Below are positions 38,291 through 50,788 of a stretch of 64,000 nt of DNA, piece by piece. Origin of the DNA: Odiellus spinosus (taxonomy: Eukaryota > Arthropoda > Arachnida > Opiliones > Phalangiidae); NCBI GenBank assembly GCA_963920705.1, contig OY987227.1:29245935-29309934 (forward strand). The letters run 5' to 3'. Both the position numbers and the translations under genes were made by a program. Numbering within the stretch: position 1 is the stretch's first letter; every line of letters starts with the position of its first letter. The notes below the pieces were generated by a model. It was not told the origin of the DNA. It did no database searches and worked only from the letters and a program-made list of their open reading frames with translations.

Positions 38291-38460
38291 CTCCTAGCGA
38301 ACTATACTCTCTCCATCTCTCTCTCTCTCTCTAGTTCTCCAATCCAACGAATCTCCTATTGTTTTTAGCCATTTCATTAATACTATTCGGCGGAGTTAAG
38401 ATTTTGGCCGCTAGGATCGCCACGAGCCTAGAGCTTTTCTCTAAGCGGACGACGCGTTGT

Positions 38461-38472
38461 CCCCCCCCCCCC
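38461..38472 (+). repeat. Poly-C run, 12 bases
   Basis: Uninterrupted C12. Short (CT)n and (GA)n arrays lie nearby at about 38312-38331, 38597 and 38826. Confidence 0.88.
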
Positions 38473-39115
38473 TTGGCGATTCCAGCGGCGAGAGTCCTAA
38501 CTTGTTAAAATACGCCACAATTAGATACGAAGTTCATTGAGCGTTTCGAGCCGACCTTTATAGGGTCCAGGACTAACGCGAGCGACACACCAACCAGAGA
38601 GAGAGAGAAAACCTTATTAGAGCTGGGTGTTCGCGAGGGAGCCGCTCCACTATTAGAGCCACTCCACTATTCGAGCCACGAATTCCGATAAAAAACAACA
38701 GCGAGAGGGATGAAGGAATGGCTACCTCTACTGGACCTAAAACACCCCCATCCCCTTACCCTCCCGAGATCCGATGAAGTCAGGGAGCAGAGAGAAAGGA
38801 GAAAAGACGTATACTCAAATACAGAGAGAGAGAGAGAGAAACCACGCGCACCCCTCGTTCCAACCCAAAATAAAGAAAGCGACTCGTTCAAAGATACGCT
38901 CCAAATCTTATCAAAACATATTTTAAAGAATGTCACAAACGCCCCCTTATAATGAAGTGGCTAAGCGTTATGACATTTCCGAGTGAAACGATTAGTTAAG
39001 CGCTTCCTGATAAACTCGATTAATCCGATATATCGTTGATTTATTGGTCGCGATCTCGATCGCCAGCGATTACTCCGGCGATACGTTCTAAAGCCGCGAT
39101 CTTACTCGGCCTCAA

Positions 39116-39353
39116 AATCCATTTAAACCGTTTCGAAACGTTTCGCTATAGAGTTTTTTCTCCAATCGATTCGATTTCTCGAAATTGCTTCCGGAAGCGG
39201 TTTCGTACCGATTCGGCCGGTTTCAACCGAACCGATAGACGAATCCGCGATAAATCGATTTATTATAATAAAGAGTGACGCTTAAAACGATTCCCGGAGA
39301 TTCGAATTGATCGGGTTTGATTTTAAAGCGTTTCAAATCGCGATTAAGAAACG
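39116..39353 (+). repeat. Dispersed repeat M, copy 2
   Basis: Homologous to 36077-36295 and in the same orientation, about 3 kb apart. It is about 20 bases longer, mainly through extra sequence around the GGTTTCAACCGAACC palindrome in its middle. Similarity is clearest in the last 60 bases. Confidence 0.7.
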
Positions 39354-40133
39354 TAGTTTAAGTATAGGGCCGAGGGAGCCGAAGATTGACTTTCTACCAA
39401 AAAATAACTAACGTTAAATATCGATTCTTAATTTATGTTCAAATTTTTGGGCAAAAGATGGACCTTTACAAAATAGGGCGTAATCGAGCTCCATTCTCAC
39501 TTTCAAAATAGAAGCGAGTCTATAGGGAAGGGAGGGGGTTAATATACGCGGGGCAAACCGCGAATGACTCGGGTATAAGGCGAAATCGATCGCCAGGCGA
39601 GATCGACGATTCTACAAGAAGGAACGAACAAAAAATGGAATAAAAGCGAAAGGTGGATTCGTGGCGCGGCTAAGAAAAACAAGACACCCGAGAATAATCC
39701 CGCAATTTCCATCGCAAATGGCGACTTTAGCGCCCAAACGCGAGAACCTAGCGCCCAACCAGCCCACGGCCCCGCGAAGGTTTATCCGCCCAACTACGAG
39801 CAATAAGGCGCCATTCTAGAAGGCGAGCTTACGTTTCATTTCCCAGTCGCCTACTTCTAATTCGCTACTCGAAATTCAACGAACATCCAGTTGGGGGAAA
39901 AAAAAAGAGCGGGCGGAAAGGGAAGAGAAAAAAAAAAAGAAAGCTTAAATATCTTCCAGGAGTTTTTCGGGATCAAAATGTGGTTGGGTTTAAACGTCGA
40001 GTTGTTCAAAACGGGAGAATCGCGAGCTTCAATTACGGCGAGCTCGAATCTGATATTTGAAAACGAGCATTCCCAGACCATCTATATATATACGACGGAT
40101 TTAATCCGGAATAGACAGCGCCATTAAAAGTAC

Positions 40134-40146
40134 GCCCCCCCCCCCC
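40134..40146 (+). repeat. Poly-C run, about 13 bases
   Basis: Uninterrupted C-run between AGTACG and TCCTTACG. Confidence 0.88.
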
Positions 40147-42712
40147 TCCTTACGTCTAAGCTTTCGTTCCGAGAGAGATAAAGGGAAGCTAGGTTCGCGT
40201 TCGCCTTTAATTCCGCGTAGATATAAGGAAAGGATAAAATTAAGTAAAGGTTTTTTTCTTCCGTGTTTATTTCGCGAGAGAACCTCTTTAAAAACACGCG
40301 AATACGCGTTCCCTATTTTCCCCCATCGGCTCTCTAGGAGTTAAGGCAAACTTCTCACTCTATTAGCCATCAACGAAAAGACCGTTGTTTCGAGTTTTCA
40401 TTTTTTCCGCGAAAGTCTTTCTGGACGTTTTTTCCGTTATTACAATTCTCAAGTTTTAAACGCTTTTAAAATAATACGAAGAAACTTTCCAATTCTAATA
40501 TAAATTCTACGATTAAAAATAAATAGGTTTTTCACTCGTTTTCGCTTAATTACGCTAATATTATGAAAAAGAGAAAAAATTAGAAGGGAAACATATTGTA
40601 GGATTTTATTATTAGCGCGATGTTTCTAAATATTAAGGCGGCAACTCGGTAATTAAATTAAATAAAGTAGCTCTAGCTAGAAATAAGAGAAAGGATAATT
40701 TCTTCCAATTTGACAGAATGTCGAGATTAAAACGAATCGTACGGCCTCGCGTCGAACCGCAATCTCGATTTGATTAAACGCGCCTTCTAAGAATGGGATG
40801 AGGCGTATTTGGCGTCGCATTCTCCGCTCGATCCGCCGCCAAATACGAGGAGTTTTAATCCGAGGCACTGAACGGAAGAAGAAGAAGCGAAGAGCGATCG
40901 CCATTCGGGAGAAAAAGAATTAAGATCTTAAAAGAAAGAATCATTCGAAAAAAATGGATGGAAGGAAGGAAGAGCGGGTGGGCGAGGAGGTAGAGAAGGG
41001 TGGGCGGGGGAAGAATAATTCGATAGCTGACGTCTGCCTTCTTAATAATTGCATTGGCCGCCTTAATACATTGACTCGACTCGCGATCGAAAGAAACCCC
41101 CCACAAAGCGCCCAAACCATATACCCCCTATACATTTATATATTCTTCCAACCGAGGCTTAAGAAGCTCCGTGTTCTAGAAAGAGAAAGAGAAAGAAAGA
41201 GAGACCGCCGGAGGAAGAGAAGAAGGAAACTTACAGTTTTTTACTTTTTTTTTTCTAGTTTTTTTTCTTTCGGCCTTTAGCTTAAACTAACGGCTTATAC
41301 CTCGAGCTTCTTCGCCTCTTTTTTTTTCGGCAGGGCTTACGCCCCCGCTTCAACCTATCGAGGGTGGGCGAGAGAAGAAGCTAGAAAGAGAGACGCTAGC
41401 GCCATCTTCGAGCTACGGGCGAAACAAAATTGAGCCAGCTAGAGAAAGAGCTTCTGACCGATCGCTTAATTCAATTATTTCGCCTAGGAACCGCGCCATA
41501 TTCTCATTCTCCTCCCAACCCGTCGCTCCTCAAAATGAGCCCCGTTCCCTTTAGAAAAGATACCCGTACAGGGTGTTACGAGAGCGAAAACTATAGCGGC
41601 AAATATTGATTAATAAATAGGTGAAGAAATAACTGTATAGGTGGAAAACGAGTTCGATTAGTTCGTCTCTTTCGTCACGGTACTGGCTTTCGTTTTACAT
41701 TACGAGAAAATTGGACGAAAGATTCAAACTCCGTTGGAATAAATTTTAAACGAAACGCGCGCGGCGGCGGCTATACGGATTCGCGGCTACGACTTCTCGA
41801 TACCAGTTCAAAGTCCGATTCTATTTCGAGCTAAATAAGCCTCTCCTACGCGGATAGGACTCGCCAGTCGTTACCTCGGGGTTAAAGGGTATCCCTAGAC
41901 CCGAAGAAAGTAAAGGGACCGAAGAAGAAAAAGAATGGGGGTCTCTCTTATAAGCTCTAATACGTACCCGGACTGGGTAGGCGAGGCCAATACTATACTC
42001 TAGCCTAGTGGTAATGAGAGGCAATTGGCAATGATTTACAAGAAGCGAGTGTGCCAGTATAAATCAACGGGAGGCCAAAAGGCCAAAACCCTTTTCCTTA
42101 TATACCCTAGTTCCTTTTTCTTCTCGTTTTTTTCGGGCCAGGCCATTTGGGCTCGTAAACGGGAAGCGGCTAACCTTTCCCCTCCAACCTTATACTCCTA
42201 CGTAATATACGACCACTACTTTTGGCCCTCTTTATTTTTTTTTTTGGGAGGCGACCCGACGCGGGATACGAATAAGCGCCCAAAATAAAAAACACCGAAG
42301 GTGTTACGGTTAATTTCTACTATTTTTCTACTTTTTCCCGAAGGAGAGAAGAAAAAAAAACTAGAGAAAAGCCCGCGACTTCTGGTCCGCTTATTTATGG
42401 CCAAATTAAAATGTCTTTTTTTCTTTCGTTAGCAAATGTCTCGGTGGCCCGTTTTAATTCCCTTAATAGAATCGACGACTAAAACAAGGCGCTAATTCAC
42501 TCGGCGATATATCGACCAGATAGAACTCGACAGCTAAAAACTTTAGTTTACAATTTAAAAGAAAATTGGAAAAATTGCCTCGTTTCCTGACTACCGTTGA
42601 TCGGATAAATGGAATATAATTAACCGGCATTTTATCCATTTCCCTTTTACTATTTTCGCTTAGACAGGCGAGCCTGCAAACAACTTCTACAAATATTACA
42701 TCTATCCTCTCA

Positions 42713-42732
42713 TTTTTTTTTTTTTTTTTTTT
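42713..42732 (+). repeat. Poly-T run, 20 bases
   Basis: Uninterrupted T20; would be a poly-A tail of a minus-strand retroposed copy, but no such copy is recognised. Confidence 0.9.
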
Positions 42733-43625
42733 CCTTTTTTAATATAAATCCCTGGAAGGTTTAATACTATTAGAACTCGGATAAAACTTCTCGCCTTATT
42801 TTATTTAAAAAAAATCTTTTTCGGTTAATATTCGAGATTTTTTTATATTATTTTTTTGGTGTAGCTAAAAAACGCGGTTGGTAAGTCGGTATAGGGTCGG
42901 GGTCGACGTGGCTCGGAAAAATCTTCGCCTCGAACTTATTTTTCGTTTTAAACGTTTACGCGGATTTGAATATAAAAAAGAAAGCGGGATTATTTACGGA
43001 AGAAAGATTCGAGGTTGGACTTTTTCCCATTTTTCCTTTCAATCGGTTCCGAAGGTCGGAAGAATAAAAACGTCGCTATTCTTAGAACGCGCCCCGTCTT
43101 TTCCCTTTCAATATTAACTACAATTTTAGACTTTTTCTTCGTTACGTTTGACGTAACGCGAAGCCTTCGCTTTCCGAACTTTTCTTTACCGACCTCGAAA
43201 TTTACGAGATATTTGAAATCGTTTTCTACTCGAATATTAATGTTGGAATAAATTAAAACGATAATCTTTAGCGCTAGAAATAATCCAATCATTCTTATTA
43301 TTTCGGGTTTCGTAACGAAACGCGCTTTTCGAGTTCTATTTTACGAAAAATATCTTTTAAAACCATTTCTTTTACGAAACGAACCGGCGAAAAATTGCAA
43401 ACGCGAGTTTTTTCGCGCGAACCATCCAAGCTACAGTCGGATACGAAAAAAAAAAAGACAATTTCGAAAGGCGTCGGGGGTCATTCGCGACACCGCCTAA
43501 AAAAATACGCTTAAAAAGTTTGGAAAAAACTTGGTCTACGCGTGACGCGAGTTGGTATCGGGAGTTTTTCAGGCGGGGCTAACCCCCTGGAAAAGAAGGA
43601 GAAACTAGAAAGTCGGGTTAGACCC

Positions 43626-43637
43626 GGGGGGGGGGGG
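43626..43637 (+). repeat. Poly-G run, 12 bases
   Basis: G12 followed by TGGAGGGGGGAGG, so the plus strand may form a quadruplex. Confidence 0.88.
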
Positions 43638-44788
43638 TGGAGGGGGGAGGCTCCGGAATAAGAAAGGGACAAGGTGGAAGAAAAGGGGAAAAATCTTAGG
43701 CATTCCCGAAATATGAAAAAAAAAAAAAAAAGGTTCTCCATTTGTAGAATTGGAAATAACGGTGGCAGCGAGTACGAGTTAAGCCTCGGCCATTCGTCAA
43801 GAGAGAGTTTTTTCTCCTCAGACATTAGATTCGTTCCCTCTATGAATATATTTTCCGCGATTGATGATGGCGAGGGAAAAAAATGATGGGGGAAATCTAG
43901 AAAAGGAAGAAGCGTTTTCAAGATGGCGCGAGGTACACCTCCAACCTAGCCGCCCACAGCATCGCCCCAACCCGCGAGGATAGGAATAGAAATAAAAGCT
44001 GAAAAGCGCGATTGCCTCTGAAAGAGGAATTCAAGAGGCGGATTTGAGGCGGTGGGCGAATAAAATATTTGGCTTCGACTTAATACGCGCGAATCAATTC
44101 GACGTTGCCTATTACGAACTAGATATACCTATATCAACCCTCTACATATTCCGAGCTAGGCAAAAATGACAAAGTTAAACGGGTTCCTAGTTCGGACCGA
44201 ACAAATTTTACATTCAAAAATCACCAACTTTTACAGCTTTTCCCCGATGATAATGTTTCGACAATTTATATTCAGTCTTCGGTTGGATTTTTTTATTTCA
44301 ATTTGCCCGAAGGCGTCTTTTTAGAAAATAGTTTTTTTCGAGAAAATAGAATTCAATTAGCTTGGATTTAAAATAACGGAAAATATTAATTGCCGTCTAT
44401 TAGCCCGAGTCAACAACGAGCCAAGGGGTTCGCGAAATATTAACGACGGACATTTTAATATTAATTATTTACCCGCGGCGAAATATCATTATTTCTTAAC
44501 TTTTATTAAAATTATCGGGAATCGCGCTCGAGTTGCCGCGTTTCCATTCTTTACGAGATTTCGCTTAAAAAATGAGAATTTATTTAAACCCGAAAAAAAA
44601 ATTATAATCTCGAAATCGTGAAAACGGAAATTATTAAATGAAATTGAACGTCTCGTCCTCGGAATATTTTCCCAATCAATTTAACGCGAACTAGCTTCCC
44701 AATTTCGCTAACTAAAAATTGAAGAGTTCCCGTTTGACAGACAGACGGAAAGTCGAATATCGTTATACGTTGAGAATAATATATTTTC

Positions 44789-44877
44789 GTAATTAAAAAT
44801 GAGATTAATTTAAATCGAACGCGGTTAGATATAAATTAAAAATGACATATATCTCGATTTAAATCATTTTTAATTAC
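44789..44877. mobile_element. AT-rich foldback element L
   Basis: The left arm is GTAATTAAAAATGA, then a six-base insert, then TTTAAATCGA. The right arm, TCGATTTAAATC then ATTTTTAATTAC, is its perfect inverse complement apart from that insert. Arms total 24 paired bases with a centre of about 35. Similar AAATTAAAAATGA strings recur in the loop. Probably a small MITE; no second copy identified. Confidence 0.65.
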
Positions 44878-45156
44878 TTTTATAAATTATAATTAACATC
44901 CTCCGTTAGTCCGACATAATTTAAAACGAAATTTTCTTCGAAATAAATGGGACGTAGCGCCCGTAAAAGCGTTTTCGTCCCGCGCGCTCGACCAAGCCCC
45001 CCTTCCAGGGGCCAAAGATTCCGGGTATTTCCTATCTAGCCCCTGTAGAAGTGTTTCGCCGGCCGCGCAACCGCGCTACGGGTGAAGAGCACCACCGGGG
45101 GAAAATAGTCAAATTATACGCTAAGAATTTCGTTTCGCGACGATCAATTCTTTATC

Positions 45157-45456
45157 AAACTTGGCAAAGTTTTTTCACATTCAAATTCCCTGACTTTCGC
45201 GGGTTTTTCCCTGACCTTTTCCAACCATTTACCCTGACCGTTTCGGCTAATACTACTCAATTTTTAAACTTTAAATTTTTCTAAGACTTAAAAATAAATA
45301 TTTTCAATAACACGGTATTCCCGGTTTCTCGAAAGATCTTTAAAATCCCCGATTTTTCCCTGACTTTTTAAAATATCTTAAAATTCCCCGACTTTTTAAA
45401 ATATCTAGAAATTCCCCGACTTTTGTCCATGTTTCCCTCGACCCGTGGCCACCCTG
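45157..45456 (+). mobile_element. CCCTGAC-family MITE, near full length (B)
   Basis: Collinear with the 313-base copy at 59772: ATTCAAATTCCCTGACTTT, CGGCTAATACTACTCAATTT, TTTCTCGAAAGATCTTTAAA, then GACCCGTGGCCACCCTG at the right end. The left terminus has decayed (TTGGCAAAG in place of GGTGGCCACAG). A block of about 29 bases, CCCGACTTTTTAAAATATCT and what follows, is duplicated in tandem inside this copy. Confidence 0.75.
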
Positions 45457-46218
45457 TTTATTGACCGAATGCGTTAATTCTATAATATTAGACGTACGAA
45501 GGAACGTTCCATTTATTTCACTTAAACGAGCGAGAAAAACATTTTTTTCACGAATCGGGGTTGAAATTTATTTTCGTTTTCGATCACGCGAGTCGCTTTC
45601 TACTTTCTACGGACATTGGGCGTCGATCGAGATCTAGAGAAATAAGATTTTTCAAAGACGATCAAACGACGATAAGAAAAAGCCACGGAGAACGTTAAGC
45701 CAACCGAGAAAGTTAAGGGGCCATACGACAAAGAGAAAAACCTACCCTTTTCAACCGTACAAAGAAGAAACGGAGAGTCAAGGGGGGGAGGGGGGAACTT
45801 TCGCTTCGTACCTTAGTAAGGCTATTTCGACAGGAATTTTCAACGTTATCTAAAACCGCGGCGGAATAATACCTAATGTTAAACCTAATAGAATAAAAAG
45901 TAGTTTGACGCGACTAAGATTTCATTCGAGAAATTCGAAGGTATACAATCTTTGTAAGGCTTAAAGTTTGCTTTAAAAAGTAAAGTTTTCAATGAAAAAA
46001 AAAAAAACGAATACTGCCCTAACTTCGGACGCTTTAAGACTATACGACAGGGCGCAAATAGTAAAGATACGCGCGAAGGAGGAAAGTGGGGGATGCCCCC
46101 AACCCCCAATACTCGCGGGAGATTCGAAAGGAGCTATATAAGGGAGGGTATTTCTAGTTCTTTCCATATACGTCTCTATCTAATAACGCCAAAGACGCCC
46201 GCTCTTCGATAGACTCTG

Positions 46219-46233
46219 CCCCCCCCCCCCCCC
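46219..46233 (+). repeat. Poly-C run, 15 bases
   Basis: Uninterrupted C15. Confidence 0.92.
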
Positions 46234-47719
46234 AGGCCTTTCTCTTCTTGGCTAGCGAGTTTACTAAGGGCATTTGCCCCACCGACCGCCGGTCTATCTT
46301 AGGCGAACGAGGTTCGTCTCTTCTCTCGATACAAGTTTAGCGGACGAATTCCCCAGAGGAGCCACGCTAGCAGTATACATCCAGCTTTCCTCCTCGAAGC
46401 GAGTTCCGCCACGCTTGAACCCGCAAATCCCCCCCCCCCGCCCCACCTCTTCTCACTCTTAAAACGATAAAACAAGGTCGAGTTCGAATTAACGCGATAC
46501 GAAAAACTATCCGAGGGTTTTCAAATTAAAATCTCGCGCGATTATCAGGTTTGAAATACAATACGAAGATTAATTCCACTAAATTACGAAACTAAACGTT
46601 TTTCTCGCTCAATTTCGGAGATAACGCTTTTAAACCAACTTCGTTAAAACAAATACTCGTCCGAGCTCCGAGTTTCAACTACCAATAGAAAAGAAGAAGA
46701 ATTTTTTGGGGAAAAAAATGTGGCAAACATTCGTTTATTTCTAGTTTTTGATTCCGAAAAATAATTCGAAAATATCCGTAAACGCCTCTTCTTAAATTTA
46801 TAAGCGAAAATTACGAGTACGATCTTTAACAAACGATGGAACCAAAGATTAACGAAGAAACGGTTTTTTCGCACCATCATTTTAACCAAAAACACAGTTC
46901 GTAAGAGCTTTTTTCTCCCTTTGATTCGGCGTCAATATCGAGAACTCGGAAAAATATTCAAATTTGTGGCGCGTACTAGCGCGGCCGGGTGCGCGATTAT
47001 TATTCGGCCGAAAAATCAGGAAACGTTTTTTTCGAAGTTGAAGGAAAACGCGAACCGAGAAATACTCCCACTTAAAGCCGCGGAATAAAAAGAAGAAACT
47101 CGCGGCGCGGGAAGGAGGAAGGTTTCGAATAATAATCGCGCCCGAATCACTTATTCAAGATAGCCACGAAAAAAGAACTAACCTACGGGGTCAACGCCGA
47201 TATACGATACATAGAGGCAAATCGAAGGGCGGGGCAAAAGATAGTTTAGAAGAGTCCATTCTCTTCTCCGAGCATCAAAAAACAAAAACAAAAATAAAAT
47301 AAGACGCGCGTCGAGGCTATATAGGGGCCAAAATGGGAATTCATTTAGTACGAATCTCTTACTATTTTTGGGGAGTTCCTACCCTGTCCCCATCCCTATC
47401 CCCGGCTCGGGGTACGACTCGAAAACGGGCTCGACAAATAACTTAATTAAAAACGTTTCTAACGAAAGGGGAATTTCGAGTCGACAAGCGCGGATTTCGA
47501 ATGTCGACTCTAAAAACGTCTCGTTCTCGAGCAATACGACGCCTTAAACGAATATAGCGACGAAAGTACAAGCTAGTCATTATTAAAATAATAAAGAACG
47601 CGGGGATCCTCGAAAAGTAACGAGTTGGAAACCAAGGACTAATTACGATAGGATTGGAAATTTTACATTTGCCGCATTTTTAAAAGAAAATGAGAATTTA
47701 CGTATGCCTAGGTGTTACG

Positions 47720-47962
47720 AGAAAAAAGTTACGCCCTTTTAAAGATAGGGGATTTTTGCTAGATTTCTATCGGTGGTGGAGTAATCTTTAACGAGTGGCT
47801 CGTGTCAATTTTATTATTTTAAATTAATCTAGGAAATACCTTGTTTCTCGATTCCCGCTCCTTACAACGTTCCCTTTAACGTTAGATCGGGGAAACTAGC
47901 TCGGTTGGCGCTGTCAATTCACGATGGGACGAGTCGCTGATGGCAAAGAGTGGCGAGATCAA
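47720..47962 (+). repeat. Dispersed repeat N, copy 2
   Basis: Same block order as 12417-12550, including a shared 24-base AT-rich block (ATTTTATTATTTTAAATTAA then TCTA) and the final GGCGAGATCAA. It has about 100 extra bases between the last two blocks. Diverged, non-coding, boundaries approximate. Confidence 0.5.
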
Positions 47963-48471
47963 AAACGAGAGGAGGGAGGGAGGGGGAGGTAAACGTCATT
48001 CGGAGGGCTATAGACGAAACGAGGGACCCAATCACGGAAAGCCATTTTCCCTAACGTCCGAGAAATAAAACCGGGGCTTAAACGTTCCCATTAACTCTTA
48101 CGGCCTTCGACCCCCTCCCCCGGCCTCCCTATCTTCGGTATAGCCAGCATTTGGTCCTGGGTTATGGCCCGCGTATCGCTCGCTCGAATCAACTAGATTT
48201 CCTCCCTTTTTTTTTGGTGCGGGGAAAATATCGTTGATCTCGGAGGTCATAAGCGGAATTAGGTCCAGAACCCGGCCCGCGCCTTTCTTCCGGATCATCG
48301 TAAAGACTAATATAGGCCACGCCCCTATTTTACCGGTACGGAGTGACCATCGCGATGACCTCTTTCTCCAATTCGAAGGACTAAAAATAGTTCAGAATCA
48401 AATTCGCGTAGTAATTACCGAAAACATTTCGAAAGTTATCTATTATTTTTACGGATATTTATCATTATAGG

Positions 48472-48626
48472 TAAAGGCCTAGTATCTCTTCCGCCTGTCA
48501 CCCGGTGCCCGTTTGACTGGAAGTGGGCTCGCCTTCCTCGCTTCCCCTTTGGACAGCGTGGCGAGAGAAAGCCTGGAGGGCGAGTTTGTCTCCAGGGTGA
48601 CAGGCAGAAATAATCATAGGCCTTTA
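48472..48626. mobile_element. GC-rich foldback MITE F (copy 2)
   Basis: The left end, TAAAGGCCTAG..CTTCCGCCTGTCACCC, is mirrored by the right end, GGGTGACAGGCAGAAAT..ATAGGCCTTTA, giving arms of about 33 bases. The centre contains GCGAGAGAAAGCCTGGA, which is identical in the copy at 58821. TTTAAGG follows the right end. No ORF with a recognised domain. Confidence 0.8.
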
Positions 48627-49275
48627 AGGAATTTTGAAAGCGGGCCCGTTTCTGCATGGTCCTCTCGAAATATCTCTTCCGTAGAAACGTTTCCCATTGC
48701 CTGAACACCGCGTTTACAAATATATATATATATTTTAAAGCCACGTACGTTTAAGACATCCTTGGACTAAAGACTTAAAAAGCGAGCGATAATCGTACTG
48801 CACGCGCGAAACGAATCAAAATTTCTAACCCTTCTCCCCACGAATAGAGCTAATTTAGAGTTCTCGAAAATCTCTGGACAGACGCTCGACCGCGTCGGAG
48901 ATTCCCCGGCTATTTAGTCCAAGTATACGAGCCGGCCGGCCAAGCTAGAAGTAATCCTAATTTAGCGAAGAGCCACCCAATTTTATCACCGCGGCGCGGG
49001 GGCGTCACTAACTTAGCTTCGAACGGACATCATTGCCGACAAGGAGGGGGAAATCTGGCAAAATGACCGTACCGTACGTTGGGGTGGAAGAGAAAGCGGA
49101 AGACTATTCGAGTAAAATCGTTTAGGACCCCTTACAATTTGGCCAGAATGGACATCGGTCGCGAACGGTCATCCTAGCTTGAAAAAAATCGGGAGAGGGA
49201 GACGGACTTGTAACGGACGGCGCTGGTCGTCAGTGTCTCGGCTTGATTAGCCTCGCGAGAGGTCAATACTACGAA

Positions 49276-49291
49276 CCCCCCCCCCCCCCCC
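49276..49291 (+). repeat. Poly-C run, 16 bases
   Basis: Uninterrupted C16. Confidence 0.92.
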
Positions 49292-50765
49292 GACATAGGA
49301 CGGATGGAATAGTCGGTACTGAAGGGAATGGTCATCTTCGGCGAGTCAGTTTATAACGCGTGAGAAAGGTCAAGGAGCCGTAAACGGAATAGCCCAGGGG
49401 GTCAACCCGTGATTCATTGTACCGGCCAATGAGGGGAAAGCTATAGAACCGAGGCGTAAGGAAACCGTCAGTGTCGCTATTAAGCCTAAAAAGGTTGAGG
49501 AAAAAAAGGGGTGGATCCCTCCTCCTCCCCCGGCGGACCCCAACGAGCCGGAATTGATAGCTCGACGTTGGATACGTATAGACGGTTGGACCGCTGGTCA
49601 GACGTCGAACCCGCCACGATCGAAGAATACGTAGAAACGAAAGATTTCTCTCGATAACAACGCGAGCGTGACTAGACGGAACTCTGGAACGTGTCTGGGA
49701 GCGCCCAAATCTATTCGCTTCAACGGATCAGCGCGATAACGCCAATAAGGGTGGCGCGCTTCGCGGGGGTGCCGCCGCGCTATAGACCGGCAAAATGGTA
49801 GCGCTACGTTTACACGAAGTGACGAATATTTGTTTCCAAATAATATATTTAAATAGCGCGTATCAATTAGAGGTAGGCGGAGATAGGGAGGAATGGCTCT
49901 AGGCTCCCGTGACGCCCATTTCGTAATATTACGAACCGTCAAAAATTCGCTTCGAGCTAGGCATTGGGGACCCGAAATAAATTTCATTTTGGACATTGAA
50001 ATATAACGGGAACACGCGGCGGTAAAATCGATAGACCGACTAAGCGATTACGTAACTGCAAACTACAATACGTGGTCAATTACGTCATCAATTTAGTACA
50101 GTCAAAGATAGGAGCTCGTATCACCTAGTGGTTTAACGCTGACTTTTTGTCAAAGGGGTATAGAGAGAATAGAAACTCGAAGGTGTACTTCGTCGAGAGT
50201 TCGTCATAGACACCCGCGCGCCAATAAAACCTATCTATACATTGATGGAATGTATTTGTCTCCTCCAAAATATAGATTGCCTTTTTGCCGGCTTTGTTTT
50301 CTGATCTATTTGGACGGAGTGGCGAGGGGATGTCCGAGTACGCGGCAAATAGCTCGAGTCGCGATCCACGATCGCTAATCATTAATGAAAAAACATTAGA
50401 AAAAGTGTTTACGTCGTGGCGGCTGAGAGAGCGGAACTCGAGTCGGAGGAAAGTAATTGGTCCGGACGCGTGGTGGAATCCTACGCGCTCAACCAACCAA
50501 GCAACCAACCAACGACCAACTTCGAGGGAGAATGAAACCGAAAAATAAAGTCATTTTCATTCTATTCTTGACGAGCTAGAATCATAAACAAGCAAGGGGA
50601 TGATAAAACTTCGTTATACGCCTTTTTAAAACAAGCGATTCCTTCGTTGATTGCATGGTTGAAGGTTCTTAAAGAGTTATTAACATTCGCCACGAGTCAA
50701 TTCTTATCGGCTTTCCTTCGATTCAAGAGGACTGACCTCCCTCCCCCTACAAATCTCTTAACAAC

Positions 50766-50788
50766 AAAAAAAAAAAAAAAAAAAAAAA
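50766..50788 (+). repeat. Poly-A run, 23 bases
   Basis: Uninterrupted A23 after ACAAC; no upstream retroposon body recognised. Confidence 0.9.

Larger units (their letters stand above)
39354..44788. other. Unannotated DNA
   Basis: No gene supported. Contains a C13 run at about 40134, a T20 run at 42713-42732 and a G12 run at 43626. 40940-41280 is purine-rich with antisense frames. A tRNA A-box-like string TAGCCTAGTGG at about 42002 lacks the rest of a tRNA. Frames around 42990-43292 are open on both strands without domains. Confidence 0.45.
45457..48471. other. Unannotated DNA with repeat N copy 2
   Basis: No gene supported. C15 at 46219-46233. Frames at 45885-46167 and 46274-46462 are low-complexity or unrecognised. 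Repeat N copy 2 lies at 47720-47962. 48098-48470 has open frames on both strands without domains. Confidence 0.45.

Noticed and set aside
42001-42030. tRNA A-box-like string TAGCCTAGTGG (and CCTAGTGGTTTAACGC at about 50128)
   Set aside because: The D-arm-like start is present, but no B box or acceptor pairing follows at tRNA spacing. Too weak for a tRNA or SINE call.
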